Source of the DNA: Pseudomonadota bacterium
GTDB lineage: Bacteria > Pseudomonadota > Gammaproteobacteria > Steroidobacterales > Steroidobacteraceae
Length of the DNA stretch: 24,903 nucleotides
Direction of reading: 5' to 3'
Assembly: GCA_947454665.1 (NCBI GenBank)
Contig: CANGMU010000006.1
Span: 1 to 24,903 of the forward strand
This document shows, piece by piece, positions 14,422 through 22,062 of the stretch (positions within the stretch are counted from its first letter, which is position 1; each line of letters begins with the position of its first letter). Below the pieces are notes generated by a model, which saw only the letters and a list, made by a program, of their open reading frames with translations, ran no database searches and was not told the origin of the DNA. The translations under genes and the position numbers were made by a program.

Positions 14422-17400
14422 ATGACGTCAACCCATAAGGGTCTGGCCCGTGTTTCCATGCTGGGCATCAGCAGCGTTTCGCTGATGGTCAGCGCGCTGT
14501 GCGCCCAGGCCGCTTACGCCGCAGATGAGTCGGCGGAATCGCTTGAAACCGTCGTTGTCACCGGCTCGCGCATCCAGCGCCGTGACTACGAAGCCAACAG
14601 CCCGATCACCACCGTTGATGAGTCCCTGCTGAAGAATTCGGGCACCGCGGCCATCGAAACGAACCTGGCGAAGCTGCCGCAGTTCCACGCCGTGCAGACG
14701 CCGGCGCAGGGCGGCGACATCCAGCCGACCGCCACCAACACCCCGGGCGCCGCGACGATCTCGCTGCGCGGCCTGGGCTCGAACCGCAACCTGATCCTGC
14801 TCGATGGCCGTCGCGCCACCCCGGGCAATGCCTCGCAGGTCGTGGACATCAATACGATCCCGTCGATGGCGATCGAGCGCATCGAGACGATCACCGGCGG
14901 CGCTTCGGCGACCTACGGTGCCGACGCCGTGGGCGGCGTCGTGAACTTCATCCTCCGCAAGAAGTTCGAAGGCCTGCAGATGGACGCCCAGTACGGCGTC
15001 TCGCAGCGTGGCGACGGCGAGGAGTACCAGGTCGGCGGCGTGATGGGCGCCAACCTGGCCGATGGCCGTGGCAACGTCATGCTGGCTTTCTCGGTCAATG
15101 ACCGCAAGGCAGCCAAGCATGTCGACCGTCCGTGGTTCGACAAGCTCAACAAGGACCCGAGCACCTACGGCAACGACCGTGAGTACTTCCCGACCTTCTC
15201 GGGTTACGACGTGCTGGGCAATGCGCCGAGCCAGGCGGTCATCGACCAGTACTTCACGCCGGGTGGCGTGAGTGCGGCGAACAACTTCCGCTACTACTTC
15301 AACACGGACGGCACGCCGTTCCTCGGCTTCTTCCAGAGCTACGACCCGACCGGCGCCGGCGTGGCCAAGTTCAAGGGCAGCACGACGGGCGGTCTCTGGA
15401 AGAAGACCAGCGACGGCCAGCTGAGCCAGAGCTTCCAGGACGCCCTGGCGGTCCTGCCGCTGCACCGTGAAAACTTCCTGACGCGCGGCACGTACGAGAT
15501 CAACGACTACGTGAACTTCAGCGCGCAGGGCATGTTCAGCCGCGTCACCACGCAGACGGTGCAGCAGCCGTCGCCGTCGGTGAACGGCTGGGGTGCCGAG
15601 ATTCCCGTCGACGGTCGCGCCCTCCCGGCGCCGCTCGCGGCGATCCTCGCCAGCCGCCCGAACCCGACGGGCGCCTGGAAGCTGGTGGACTACCTCGACA
15701 ACGTGCTCGGCAACCGCGAGTCGCGCGTCGACGTGTTCACCTACAACATGCAGGGCGGCATCGACGGCCGCATCCCGGGCACGGACTGGACCTACGAGGC
15801 CTATGTCTCGACCGGCCAGTCGGAGACGAGCTCGCTGCTGACCGGCGTGGCCTCGCTCGAGCGCTATCGTGCCGTGATCGGTGCGCCGAACTGGGGCAAG
15901 GACTTCATCCAGCGTGGCAACAACACGCCGAATGGTGGTTTCGGCTTCGGTGCCTCGACTGCGACCTGCACCAGCGGCCTGAACCCGTTCAACGCCAGCC
16001 TCGTGGTGACGCAGGATTGCAAGGACGCGATCTCGGCCGACCTCAAGGGCCGCGCCGTGCTGAAGCAGGACGTCCAGGAAGTCAACGCGCAGGGCAAGCT
16101 CTTCTCGCTGCCGGCCGGTGACGTCCGCGCCGCGATCGGTGCCTCGAACCGCGAAGTGAGCTACGAGTTCCTGAACGACACGCTGACCACGCAGGGCCGT
16201 TCGTTCCTCGACCAGTCGATCGGCATCTACCCGAGCGGCAATTCGAAGGGCAAGATTTCCGCCAAGGAAATCTACGCCGAAGCGCTGGTGCCGGTGCTGA
16301 ACGACGTCGCGTTCGCCAAGAAGCTCGAGCTCGAGCTGGGCGTCCGCTCGTCGGACTACAACACGACGGGCAGCAGCACCACATGGAAGGCACTGGCCAG
16401 CTGGCAGCCGCTGGACTTCGTCCGCTTCCGTGGCGGTTACAACAAGGCCGAGCGTTCGCCGAACATCGCCGAGCTGTACCTCGCCCCGCAGCAGACCTTC
16501 GTCTACAACTCATCGGGCGACCTGTGCTCGCTGAAGAATGCCTCGCAGTTCTCGGCCAACCCGGCCAAGAACGCCAACGCCGCCCAGGCGCTGGTGCTGT
16601 GCAAGGCCCTCATGGACAAGGTTCCGGGCACGTCCGCGACGTTCTACAACAACCCGAACTACGCGAACGCGGTGGGCGGCTCCTTCGCCTTCCCGACCCT
16701 GCAGGGCAACACCACGGTGAAGCCGGAACAGGCGAGCACCTGGACGATCGGCGCGGCCTTCTCGTCGCCGTTCGAGGCCGAGACGCTGCGTAACCTGCGC
16801 GTGTCGGTGGACTGGTACCAGGTCAAGGTGTCCGACGCCCTGGGTGCCCAGTCGGTGGACGTCGCCCAGCGCCAGTGCTTCGACCCGGCCTACAACCCGA
16901 CGTACAGCGTGAACTCGCCGTACTGCGCGGGCATCAACCGCGTTGCGAACGATGGCGCCCTCGGCAACATCATCACGACGTTCTTCAACAACGGCCGCTT
17001 CCTGACGGAAGGCGTCGACACGCAGATCGACTGGTCCCTGAACGTGGGTCCGGGCAAGGTCACGGTGAACTCGCTGTTCACCTACCTGATCAGCATGAAG
17101 TCGTCCGAGCTGGCTTCCGACCAGATGGTCGAGTACGCCGGCTCGCTGGGCCCGAACCAGAACGGCCTGAACCCGGGCCAGTTCCGCTGGAAGATGTTCA
17201 ACACGGTCGGTTACAGCACCGGTTCGTGGTCGGCGTCGCTGCAGTGGCAGCACACGCCGGAGATCAAGTCGTCTGAGGAAATCCTCTACGGCCTGTCGAG
17301 CATCAAGGGCGCTGGTGCCTACGACATGTTCAGCCTGAGCGGCGCGTATGCGTTCAGCAAGGACCTGTCGATCCGTGCCGGTATCGACAACCTGCTGGAC

Positions 17401-17529
17401 AAGGCGCCGCCGGTCGCGGGCGTGAACGTCGCTCCGGCTGCCGGCCAGATGCCGGGTGGCGCGATCAACGACGTGCTGTACGACGTCAACGGTCGCCGCT
17501 TCTACCTCGGCGTGACGGCGAAGTTCTAA
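14422..17529 (+). CDS. TonB-dependent outer membrane receptor (first paralogue)
   Basis: Outer membrane active transporter driven by TonB-ExbB-ExbD; the substrate is unknown. The 1035-residue protein has a signal peptide (1-33, ending AAYA), a TonB-box-like LETVVVTG (41-48) and the plug motif GSRIQRRDY. The plug domain carries ATISLRGLGSNRNLILLDGRR and GGASATYGADAVGGVVNFI. A long 22-strand-type barrel follows, ending in aromatic YLGVTAKF, the usual outer membrane C-terminus. Cysteines occur in pairs (for example CTSGLNPF...DC and CFDPAYNPTY...YC), suggesting disulphide-closed surface loops. The plug type resembles large receptors abundant in Xanthomonadales and sphingomonads. Nearly every codon ends in G or C, as in highly expressed genes. 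A strong terminator follows. Confidence 0.95.
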   Translation: MTSTHKGLARVSMLGISSVSLMVSALCAQAAYAADESAESLETVVVTGSRIQRRDYEANSPITTVDESLLKNSGTAAIETNLAKLPQFHAVQTPAQGGDIQPTATNTPGAATISLRGLGSNRNLILLDGRRATPGNASQVVDINTIPSMAIERIETITGGASATYGADAVGGVVNFILRKKFEGLQMDAQYGVSQRGDGEEYQVGGVMGANLADGRGNVMLAFSVNDRKAAKHVDRPWFDKLNKDPSTYGNDREYFPTFSGYDVLGNAPSQAVIDQYFTPGGVSAANNFRYYFNTDGTPFLGFFQSYDPTGAGVAKFKGSTTGGLWKKTSDGQLSQSFQDALAVLPLHRENFLTRGTYEINDYVNFSAQGMFSRVTTQTVQQPSPSVNGWGAEIPVDGRALPAPLAAILASRPNPTGAWKLVDYLDNVLGNRESRVDVFTYNMQGGIDGRIPGTDWTYEAYVSTGQSETSSLLTGVASLERYRAVIGAPNWGKDFIQRGNNTPNGGFGFGASTATCTSGLNPFNASLVVTQDCKDAISADLKGRAVLKQDVQEVNAQGKLFSLPAGDVRAAIGASNREVSYEFLNDTLTTQGRSFLDQSIGIYPSGNSKGKISAKEIYAEALVPVLNDVAFAKKLELELGVRSSDYNTTGSSTTWKALASWQPLDFVRFRGGYNKAERSPNIAELYLAPQQTFVYNSSGDLCSLKNASQFSANPAKNANAAQALVLCKALMDKVPGTSATFYNNPNYANAVGGSFAFPTLQGNTTVKPEQASTWTIGAAFSSPFEAETLRNLRVSVDWYQVKVSDALGAQSVDVAQRQCFDPAYNPTYSVNSPYCAGINRVANDGALGNIITTFFNNGRFLTEGVDTQIDWSLNVGPGKVTVNSLFTYLISMKSSELASDQMVEYAGSLGPNQNGLNPGQFRWKMFNTVGYSTGSWSASLQWQHTPEIKSSEEILYGLSSIKGAGAYDMFSLSGAYAFSKDLSIRAGIDNLLDKAPPVAGVNVAPAAGQMPGGAINDVLYDVNGRRFYLGVTAKF

Positions 17530-17565
17530 GTCCCGCAAGGACCAAAGGACTGAGCTGAGTCAGAG

Positions 17566-17595
17566 GGCCTCCCCGGCAACGGGGAGGCCTTTTTT
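17566..17595 (+). terminator. Rho-independent terminator
   Basis: Perfect 9-bp stem GGCCTCCCC (17566-17574) / GGGGAGGCC (17581-17589) with loop GGCAAC, followed by six T (17590-17595). It terminates the receptor gene on the + strand. The last T is also the first base of the opposite gene's stop codon complement. Read on the - strand the hairpin lacks a T-run, so it is only a weak candidate for that direction. Confidence 0.93.
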
Positions 17596-18569
17596 CATGG
17601 GGACGTGTCGGCGGCGCGTGCGGCGGATTTCTCGAGCCAGGCCTTCCAGGACCCATAGTGGTGGATGGCGAAGCCGCCGAACGCCGGGGATCCCTGGAAG
17701 GCGGCCGCTGTAAGTGCAAGCTCGCGTTCGAGGTCGACCGGTTGCAGCGAGGCAAAGCTCGTCTTGGCCAATTCCCCGTCTCCCGTTTCCACGCCGACGA
17801 CGACACGCCGGCCTGCCCGCTCGGCGATGTCCATCTCCAGCGTCGCGTGCGCGATGATCCCGTCACTGCCGCGCGCGACATTCCGGTAATCCATCAGCGT
17901 GACGGAATCGAAGAGCCGGATGAGGTGTTCGGCCACGCTGCGCGTGTTGCCTTCCCATTCGAGGACGATGCTGTCCAGCCAGAACGGGATGTCCGGCGCG
18001 ATCGGGATCTCGGTGCCTGAAGTGTGCCGCAAGTCGACGATGGCCCGGCCCAGCTCCAGGTAGGCGAGCAACAAATTGTCCCGCTCGTCGTCCCAGTTCG
18101 GGAGCAGGTGCGGCTCGATATCGAAATGGATGCCGTCGAAGTGTTCTTCGGTTGCCGGTGACGCAGCGTTGAACTGGATCACGCGACGGAACATGTCGAG
18201 GGCGATCTCGCGACGTGCCGGGATGACGTATTGCTCCGTGTGCAGGAACGCCGATCCCAGCAGGGCTTCGACCTTGAATCCTTCGCGGTGCAGGCGTCGC
18301 AGGAGACGACGCCACTGCGCGGGCTGGCTGGTCAGCAGGCTTCGGCCGGCGAAGCGGTCCGCATAGACATGGAGCGTGGTGACCTGCTGCGCCTTTGCAA
18401 AGCGGATGACCTCATCCGCCTTGGCACGGCTTTGCAGCAGCGCCGCGCTGTCGGCTTCCCAGACCCAGACAGCCTTGTCGATTGCCGGTTGAGCCGCAAA
18501 CGCAAGGTCCGGCGCGAGGGCCAGCAGTGCAGCCAGGCCGATTGCCGCGGCGCTGCGCCGAATTACCAC
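17595..18569 (-). CDS. Secreted TIM-barrel protein with GH18-like motif
   Basis: Predicted periplasmic or secreted protein of 324 residues with a signal peptide (1-25, ending AFA). The fold looks like a (beta/alpha)8 barrel: KAVWVWEAD at strand 1, TTLHVYADRF, KVEALLGSAF, then FDGIHFDIEPH (144-154), EIPIAPDIPFW, VTLMDYRN, RRVVVGVETG, and a final FGGFAIHHYGSW. DGIHFDIE (145-152) closely resembles the GH18 signature DGxDxDxE; the first Asp, D150 and the Glu acid E152 are kept, but the Asp before D150 is H148. The GTG start overlaps the end of the upstream barrel gene by 7 bp, so the two are probably co-translated. A sugar-polymer hydrolase or binding role is inference; I do not recognise a named family. 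Confidence 0.7.
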   Translation of the reverse strand: MVIRRSAAAIGLAALLALAPDLAFAAQPAIDKAVWVWEADSAALLQSRAKADEVIRFAKAQQVTTLHVYADRFAGRSLLTSQPAQWRRLLRRLHREGFKVEALLGSAFLHTEQYVIPARREIALDMFRRVIQFNAASPATEEHFDGIHFDIEPHLLPNWDDERDNLLLAYLELGRAIVDLRHTSGTEIPIAPDIPFWLDSIVLEWEGNTRSVAEHLIRLFDSVTLMDYRNVARGSDGIIAHATLEMDIAERAGRRVVVGVETGDGELAKTSFASLQPVDLERELALTAAAFQGSPAFGGFAIHHYGSWKAWLEKSAARAADTSP

Positions 18570-19804
18570 CGCGTATACAGGGCTGCGGACAACGACGTAT
18601 TGCCGTGGGGCTGGGACTCATAGCCGTGGCCTTTGCCGAGCGACACGCGTGCACCGACCCGATCGGTCAGGAGACCGGCCCAACTCACGCCGATCGAGTT
18701 GCGATGACGCGCCAGTTGCGATGTTGTCGTGCTGGTGCTTGGCGGATCCGATTGTCCGGCGTCGGCATTCAGTTCGACGTAATGGTCGCCGTCGCCCTTG
18801 TAGTACCAACGGCCCACGGCCCGCAGGCTGTCGCTGCTGCCCGTGCCCGCCGTCGTCGACGGCACATGCTGGTAACGCAGGCGGACGTACCACGGCCCCG
18901 TGTAGCGCCCGACGCCGACGCTGAGCAGTTCGACGGGCGTGGCAAATCCGAGGCGGTCATAGCCCGCGGACAGTTCCCAGCCCTGGCCAAGGCCCTGAAA
19001 CAGTTCTGCGCGCCAGCGGTTACGCGGAAACAGGCGTGCAGAGTCTGCGAGTTGCAGCCGCAGGTTCAGGGTCGTGCGCGGCAGCAGCTGTGCGTAGCCA
19101 TCCAGCGCATAGGCTCGGTCCGTCAGCCCGAATCGTCGCGACTCGAGGGCTTCGAAGCCCAACGATCCGATGCCCCACTTGCGACGCAGGTTCAGCACGC
19201 TGTCGGTCCAGTTGCCACCCGTGCCGCCGAAGGCGTTGCGGTCCACGGCGAGGCCGGCAGTCCAGCGGAAGGTGCCGGGAATGAAGGTCTCTGCGGCGAG
19301 GCTGCCGGCGAAGCTTGCCTGCGTGGCTGCCGCTGTCGCTGCGGCGGCCTGCGCCGATGCGATGTCCGCCACGGCGCGCTGGGCCTTGGCAACTGCCGCG
19401 TGGGCTTCCCCGGATTCCGGCGCAAGTGTCGACCACTGTGCGTAGGCGTCCACCGCTAGCGCTGGCCGGCCACTCCACAGGTACATATCGCCCAGTGCGG
19501 ACCAGGCGTCGGCGTATCGCGGCGTGGCACGCGTCACGGCGAGGATGTCCTGCTCGGCTTCCTGCCAGCGTTCCTGCCAGGCGTAGACCCGACCGCGGCC
19601 GAGCAGCACATCACCGTTGCCCGGAGATTCGACGAGCAGTGCGGAATAGGCCTCGATGGCTGCCGCCCGATCGCCGCCCAGGGCAAGGCTGCGTGCGGCG
19701 GCAAAGCGGTTGTCAAAGCTTGCCGTTGGCGCCGCGGCATACAGGGCTGGCGAAGTGGCGAGAACCGCCAGCAGGGCGAGGCGGGTGGTCGTCCGGTGCA
19801 TCAT
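18563..19804 (-). CDS. TPR and YaiO-type outer membrane beta-barrel protein
   Basis: Outer membrane protein of 413 residues. It has a signal peptide (about 1-23, MMHRTTTRLALLAVL...ALYA) and a TPR-like helical region (about 30-135, with SLALGGDRAAAIEAYSALL and GDMYLWSGRPALAVDAY). An Ala-rich linker (about 146-165) leads to a C-terminal domain of alternating amphipathic strands with many Tyr and Trp, ending ALYTRW. This layout fits the YaiO family, whose E. coli member lies beside polysaccharide-type genes. The double ATG at 19804 and 19801 is chosen because the signal peptide begins there; the frame remains open upstream to 19969 without homology. Its stop overlaps the TIM-barrel gene start. 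The molecular role is unknown; a polymer-secretion or anchoring role is inferred. Confidence 0.75.
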   Translation of the reverse strand: MMHRTTTRLALLAVLATSPALYAAAPTASFDNRFAAARSLALGGDRAAAIEAYSALLVESPGNGDVLLGRGRVYAWQERWQEAEQDILAVTRATPRYADAWSALGDMYLWSGRPALAVDAYAQWSTLAPESGEAHAAVAKAQRAVADIASAQAAAATAAATQASFAGSLAAETFIPGTFRWTAGLAVDRNAFGGTGGNWTDSVLNLRRKWGIGSLGFEALESRRFGLTDRAYALDGYAQLLPRTTLNLRLQLADSARLFPRNRWRAELFQGLGQGWELSAGYDRLGFATPVELLSVGVGRYTGPWYVRLRYQHVPSTTAGTGSSDSLRAVGRWYYKGDGDHYVELNADAGQSDPPSTSTTTSQLARHRNSIGVSWAGLLTDRVGARVSLGKGHGYESQPHGNTSLSAALYTRW

Positions 19805-19877
19805 CAGCGGGGTTCCGTCGCGAAAAAAGTCGCAGAAAGGGTAGCGTCGTGTCGTCCGCCCGCATAGGACAAGCGTC
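19805..19877 (-). promoter_or_regulatory. 73-bp gap between barrel and propeller genes
   Basis: This short spacer separates two genes on the same strand. It contains a six-A run with GTCGC direct repeats on either side but no clear promoter or terminator. The four - strand genes may therefore be one transcript or two. Confidence 0.25.
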
Positions 19878-20903
19878 TCATCGTCCCCGGTTCTTGAAGG
19901 GCGCGACGACAAGTCGCCGGTCTCCCCGTACCGTGATGTACAGCCTGTCGCCGACCAGTACGGCGCCACAGGCGTAATCCACGACTTCGCTTCCCGGACC
20001 TTCGATCAGGGTTTCCACCGTACCCGTGCGCGGATCTACGCGGGCGATGACCCAGGGCTGTGGACAATGGGGGCCCTGGCATGCGCCCACGGCGCGCGCC
20101 GTCGTTCGCTGTCCGCCGACGAGCAGGCTGCCGTCGTCCAGCCTGTGCAGGTTGTCCGGCAGGAAGGGCAGGATGATCTCCCGCCGGGGGCCGCCGTCCC
20201 GCTGCAGCACGACCAGGCGGCTGCCACTCCAGGCGCTCGCGTAGACCTCTCGGCCGTCGCGCGACAGCGCGAGGCCATTGCCGCCGGACATGCGGCTGTC
20301 GGCCATCTCGCGAAGCCCCGTCTGCGGCTGCCAGGCGAACACGCGCCCGGTGTCTTCGCCGCGCGCCATGCGGTCCCAGGCCTGTGGGTCCGCGGGATCG
20401 TGGAAGCTGATCACCAGGAAGCCTTCGCCCGGCAACACAGCCACGGCATTGGGCAGCGTGCCGGCGGGCATCGGCACGCAGCCAACCCAGCGCAGGCGAG
20501 GCCTTGCGCCCCGGACGTCGACATCGAACAGCTCGACCGCCTGCCGGTCACCGTGATTCGCGACGTGGAGTCGGTGGATGCCGCCGCGGCCTGCGCGCAA
20601 GGCGAGGCCATCGGTGGACATCCGCGTCGGATCCGGCGGCGCCTGGCAGTCAGCGGGCAGGCTGACGTCGCGCTTCGGAGGCAGTGCATTCGCCGGGTAC
20701 ACCGGCCGCACGCGGCGTGAGTCGCGGTCGACCACCAGCAAGGGCGCCGGCGCGCCCACGTTCAGGTTGCTGGCCAGCATCCAGCGCGTGCCGGGGATCG
20801 GCGCCAGCTCTTCGGTGGCGCCCAGGCCGCACAGGAACTGCAGGCCACCGCGGGGCGGGCAGTCGACGGCCCCCAGTGTCAGCAGCAGCGCGGTCAGCAG
20901 CAT
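19878..20903 (-). CDS. Secreted beta-propeller protein (SMP-30/gluconolactonase-like)
   Basis: A 341-residue protein with a short hydrophobic N-terminus (MLLTALLLTLGAVDC) suggesting export. The remainder is beta-rich with propeller-like repeats: WMLASNLNVG, LLVVDRDSRRVRPVYP, GIHRLHVANHG, PNAVAVLPGEGFLVISF, MSGGNGLALSRDGREVYASAW, and LYITVRGDRRLVVAP. The phrase GNGLALSRDGREVYAS matches the NGLxxSPDGxxLY core of SMP-30/gluconolactonase/strictosidine-synthase-type six-bladed propellers. ATG 20903 is chosen because it lies 1 nt after the SPFH gene's stop, a typical coupled start; the upstream in-frame extension overlaps that gene. The substrate is unknown, and enzymatic function (lactonase, esterase) versus binding cannot be told apart. 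Confidence 0.65.
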   Translation of the reverse strand: MLLTALLLTLGAVDCPPRGGLQFLCGLGATEELAPIPGTRWMLASNLNVGAPAPLLVVDRDSRRVRPVYPANALPPKRDVSLPADCQAPPDPTRMSTDGLALRAGRGGIHRLHVANHGDRQAVELFDVDVRGARPRLRWVGCVPMPAGTLPNAVAVLPGEGFLVISFHDPADPQAWDRMARGEDTGRVFAWQPQTGLREMADSRMSGGNGLALSRDGREVYASAWSGSRLVVLQRDGGPRREIILPFLPDNLHRLDDGSLLVGGQRTTARAVGACQGPHCPQPWVIARVDPRTGTVETLIEGPGSEVVDYACGAVLVGDRLYITVRGDRRLVVAPFKNRGR

Positions 20904-20904
20904 C

Positions 20905-21876
20905 TCAGTGTGTCGAGCTTCCGGTGTTGATGACCGGTTGCGTTTCCGATTCGCCGCACAGCACGACCAGCAGGTTTCCGACCATGGCCGCCTTGCGGTC
21001 TGCATCCAGCTCCACGACCTTGCGTTCCGCGAGATCCTTCAAGGCCAGGTCGACCATGCTGACGGCGCCTTGCACGATCTTCTGGCGGGCTGCGATGACG
21101 GCTTCGGCCTGCTGGCGACGGAGCATGGCCTGCGCGATTTCCGGCGCATAGGCCAGGTGCGTCAGGCGTGCCTCGTCGACGACGACGCCTGCCTTTGCAA
21201 GGCGAACCGAAAGTTCCTGCTTGAGGGCCTGCGACACTTCCTCCACGCCACTGCGCAGAGTGATTTCGAATTGTTCGCCATGGTCGTAGGCATACAGGCT
21301 GCACAGGTGGCGCAAGGCCGACTCGGACTGCAGTCGCACGTATTCCTCGTAATCGTCCACGTCGAACATCGCCTGCGCCGTATCGGCCACGCGCCAGACC
21401 AGCACCGCCGCGATCTCGATCGGGTTGCCCTGCCGGTCGTTCACCTTGAGCCGCTCGCCATTGAGATTGCGGGCACGCAGCGAGATCTTCATGCGCGGGT
21501 GCTTGCGGGGCGCAGCGGCCAGCGACAGTTCACCCTTCGCGCTGATCCGTGGACCGATGCCGCCCGCGCTGCCGTTCGAGTAGAAGGGGTTGGCCCAATG
21601 GAAGCCACCCTTGCGGGCCGTGCCGTGGTACGCGCCGAACAGCACGAGCACGCGGGCCTGGTTGGGCTGCAGGGTAAAAAGGCCTGCCGAACACACGGCG
21701 GCTGCGGCCAGCAGGAGCACGCCGCAGATCACCATGCCGGCGGCCTGCCGGGAGCCGCCGTTCAACAGCAGCCCGAGGCCGGCAAGGCCCTGTACCGCGA
21801 TCAGCAGCAAGCCGATCCAGCCGGAAATCGGGGTGACGAGGCGTTCCTGGCTGGCCTGCAGGCTGTTCGGTTTCAT
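20905..21876 (-). CDS. SPFH/band 7 domain membrane protein
   Basis: Membrane protein of 323 residues with two N-terminal transmembrane segments (about 19-39 and 46-66), then an SPFH domain beginning LQPNQARVLVLFGAYHGTARKGGFHWANP. The domain continues through VLVWRVADTAQAMFDVDDY, EVSQALKQELSVRLAKAGVVVDEARLTHLAYAPEIAQAML and a charged coiled-coil-like helix. Such stomatin/flotillin relatives form membrane-bound oligomers thought to organise microdomains or control proteases; the specific role here is unknown. AAGGGG (21884-21889, - strand) lies 7 nt before the ATG. It is the first gene of the leftward group and is divergent from the second TonB receptor. Confidence 0.88.
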   Translation of the reverse strand: MKPNSLQASQERLVTPISGWIGLLLIAVQGLAGLGLLLNGGSRQAAGMVICGVLLLAAAAVCSAGLFTLQPNQARVLVLFGAYHGTARKGGFHWANPFYSNGSAGGIGPRISAKGELSLAAAPRKHPRMKISLRARNLNGERLKVNDRQGNPIEIAAVLVWRVADTAQAMFDVDDYEEYVRLQSESALRHLCSLYAYDHGEQFEITLRSGVEEVSQALKQELSVRLAKAGVVVDEARLTHLAYAPEIAQAMLRRQQAEAVIAARQKIVQGAVSMVDLALKDLAERKVVELDADRKAAMVGNLLVVLCGESETQPVINTGSSTH

Positions 21877-22062
21877 GACGCGGCCCCTTGGCTTCTTGTT
21901 GAATCAAAATATTGGCGGTAATCCGGAACCCGTTGTTTCGATACAACTGGTGTAGAAACTACTTGTCGCATACGTGGAAACCGTTTACTAGTTGCGTGAG
22001 ACCGGTCACGGAATTCGGTCATTGTTCCAATTGTCCAACAAGATCCTTCAGGGGGACCTTTC
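21877..22062. promoter_or_regulatory. Divergent promoter region between SPFH gene and second TonB-dependent receptor
   Basis: An AT-richer 186-bp spacer between divergent genes. For the rightward receptor a weak promoter candidate is TTGTCG (21964-21969), 17 bp, TACTAG (21987-21992). A GTTGT-ttcgat-ACAAC dyad lies about 20 bp upstream of that -35. AGGGGGA (22050-22056) is the receptor ribosome site. No clear leftward promoter could be assigned. Confidence 0.4.
21976..21989. promoter_or_regulatory. LacI-family-like operator candidate
   Basis: GGAAACCGTTTACT fits the general LacI/GalR operator pattern nGnAAnCGnTTnCn with a central CG. It lies in the spacer of the candidate receptor promoter, where a repressor would act. 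LacI-type control of TonB-dependent receptors for sugars is known in Xanthomonas and Caulobacter relatives. No LacI gene is in the window. Confidence 0.35.

Noticed and set aside
19805..19969. Upstream extension of the YaiO-type barrel gene overlapping the propeller gene.
   Set aside because: It places 55 non-homologous residues before a clear signal peptide.
19878..20903. Possible lipoprotein signal in the propeller protein (Cys14).
   Set aside because: The residues before the Cys are A-V-D; Asp at -1 does not fit a lipobox.
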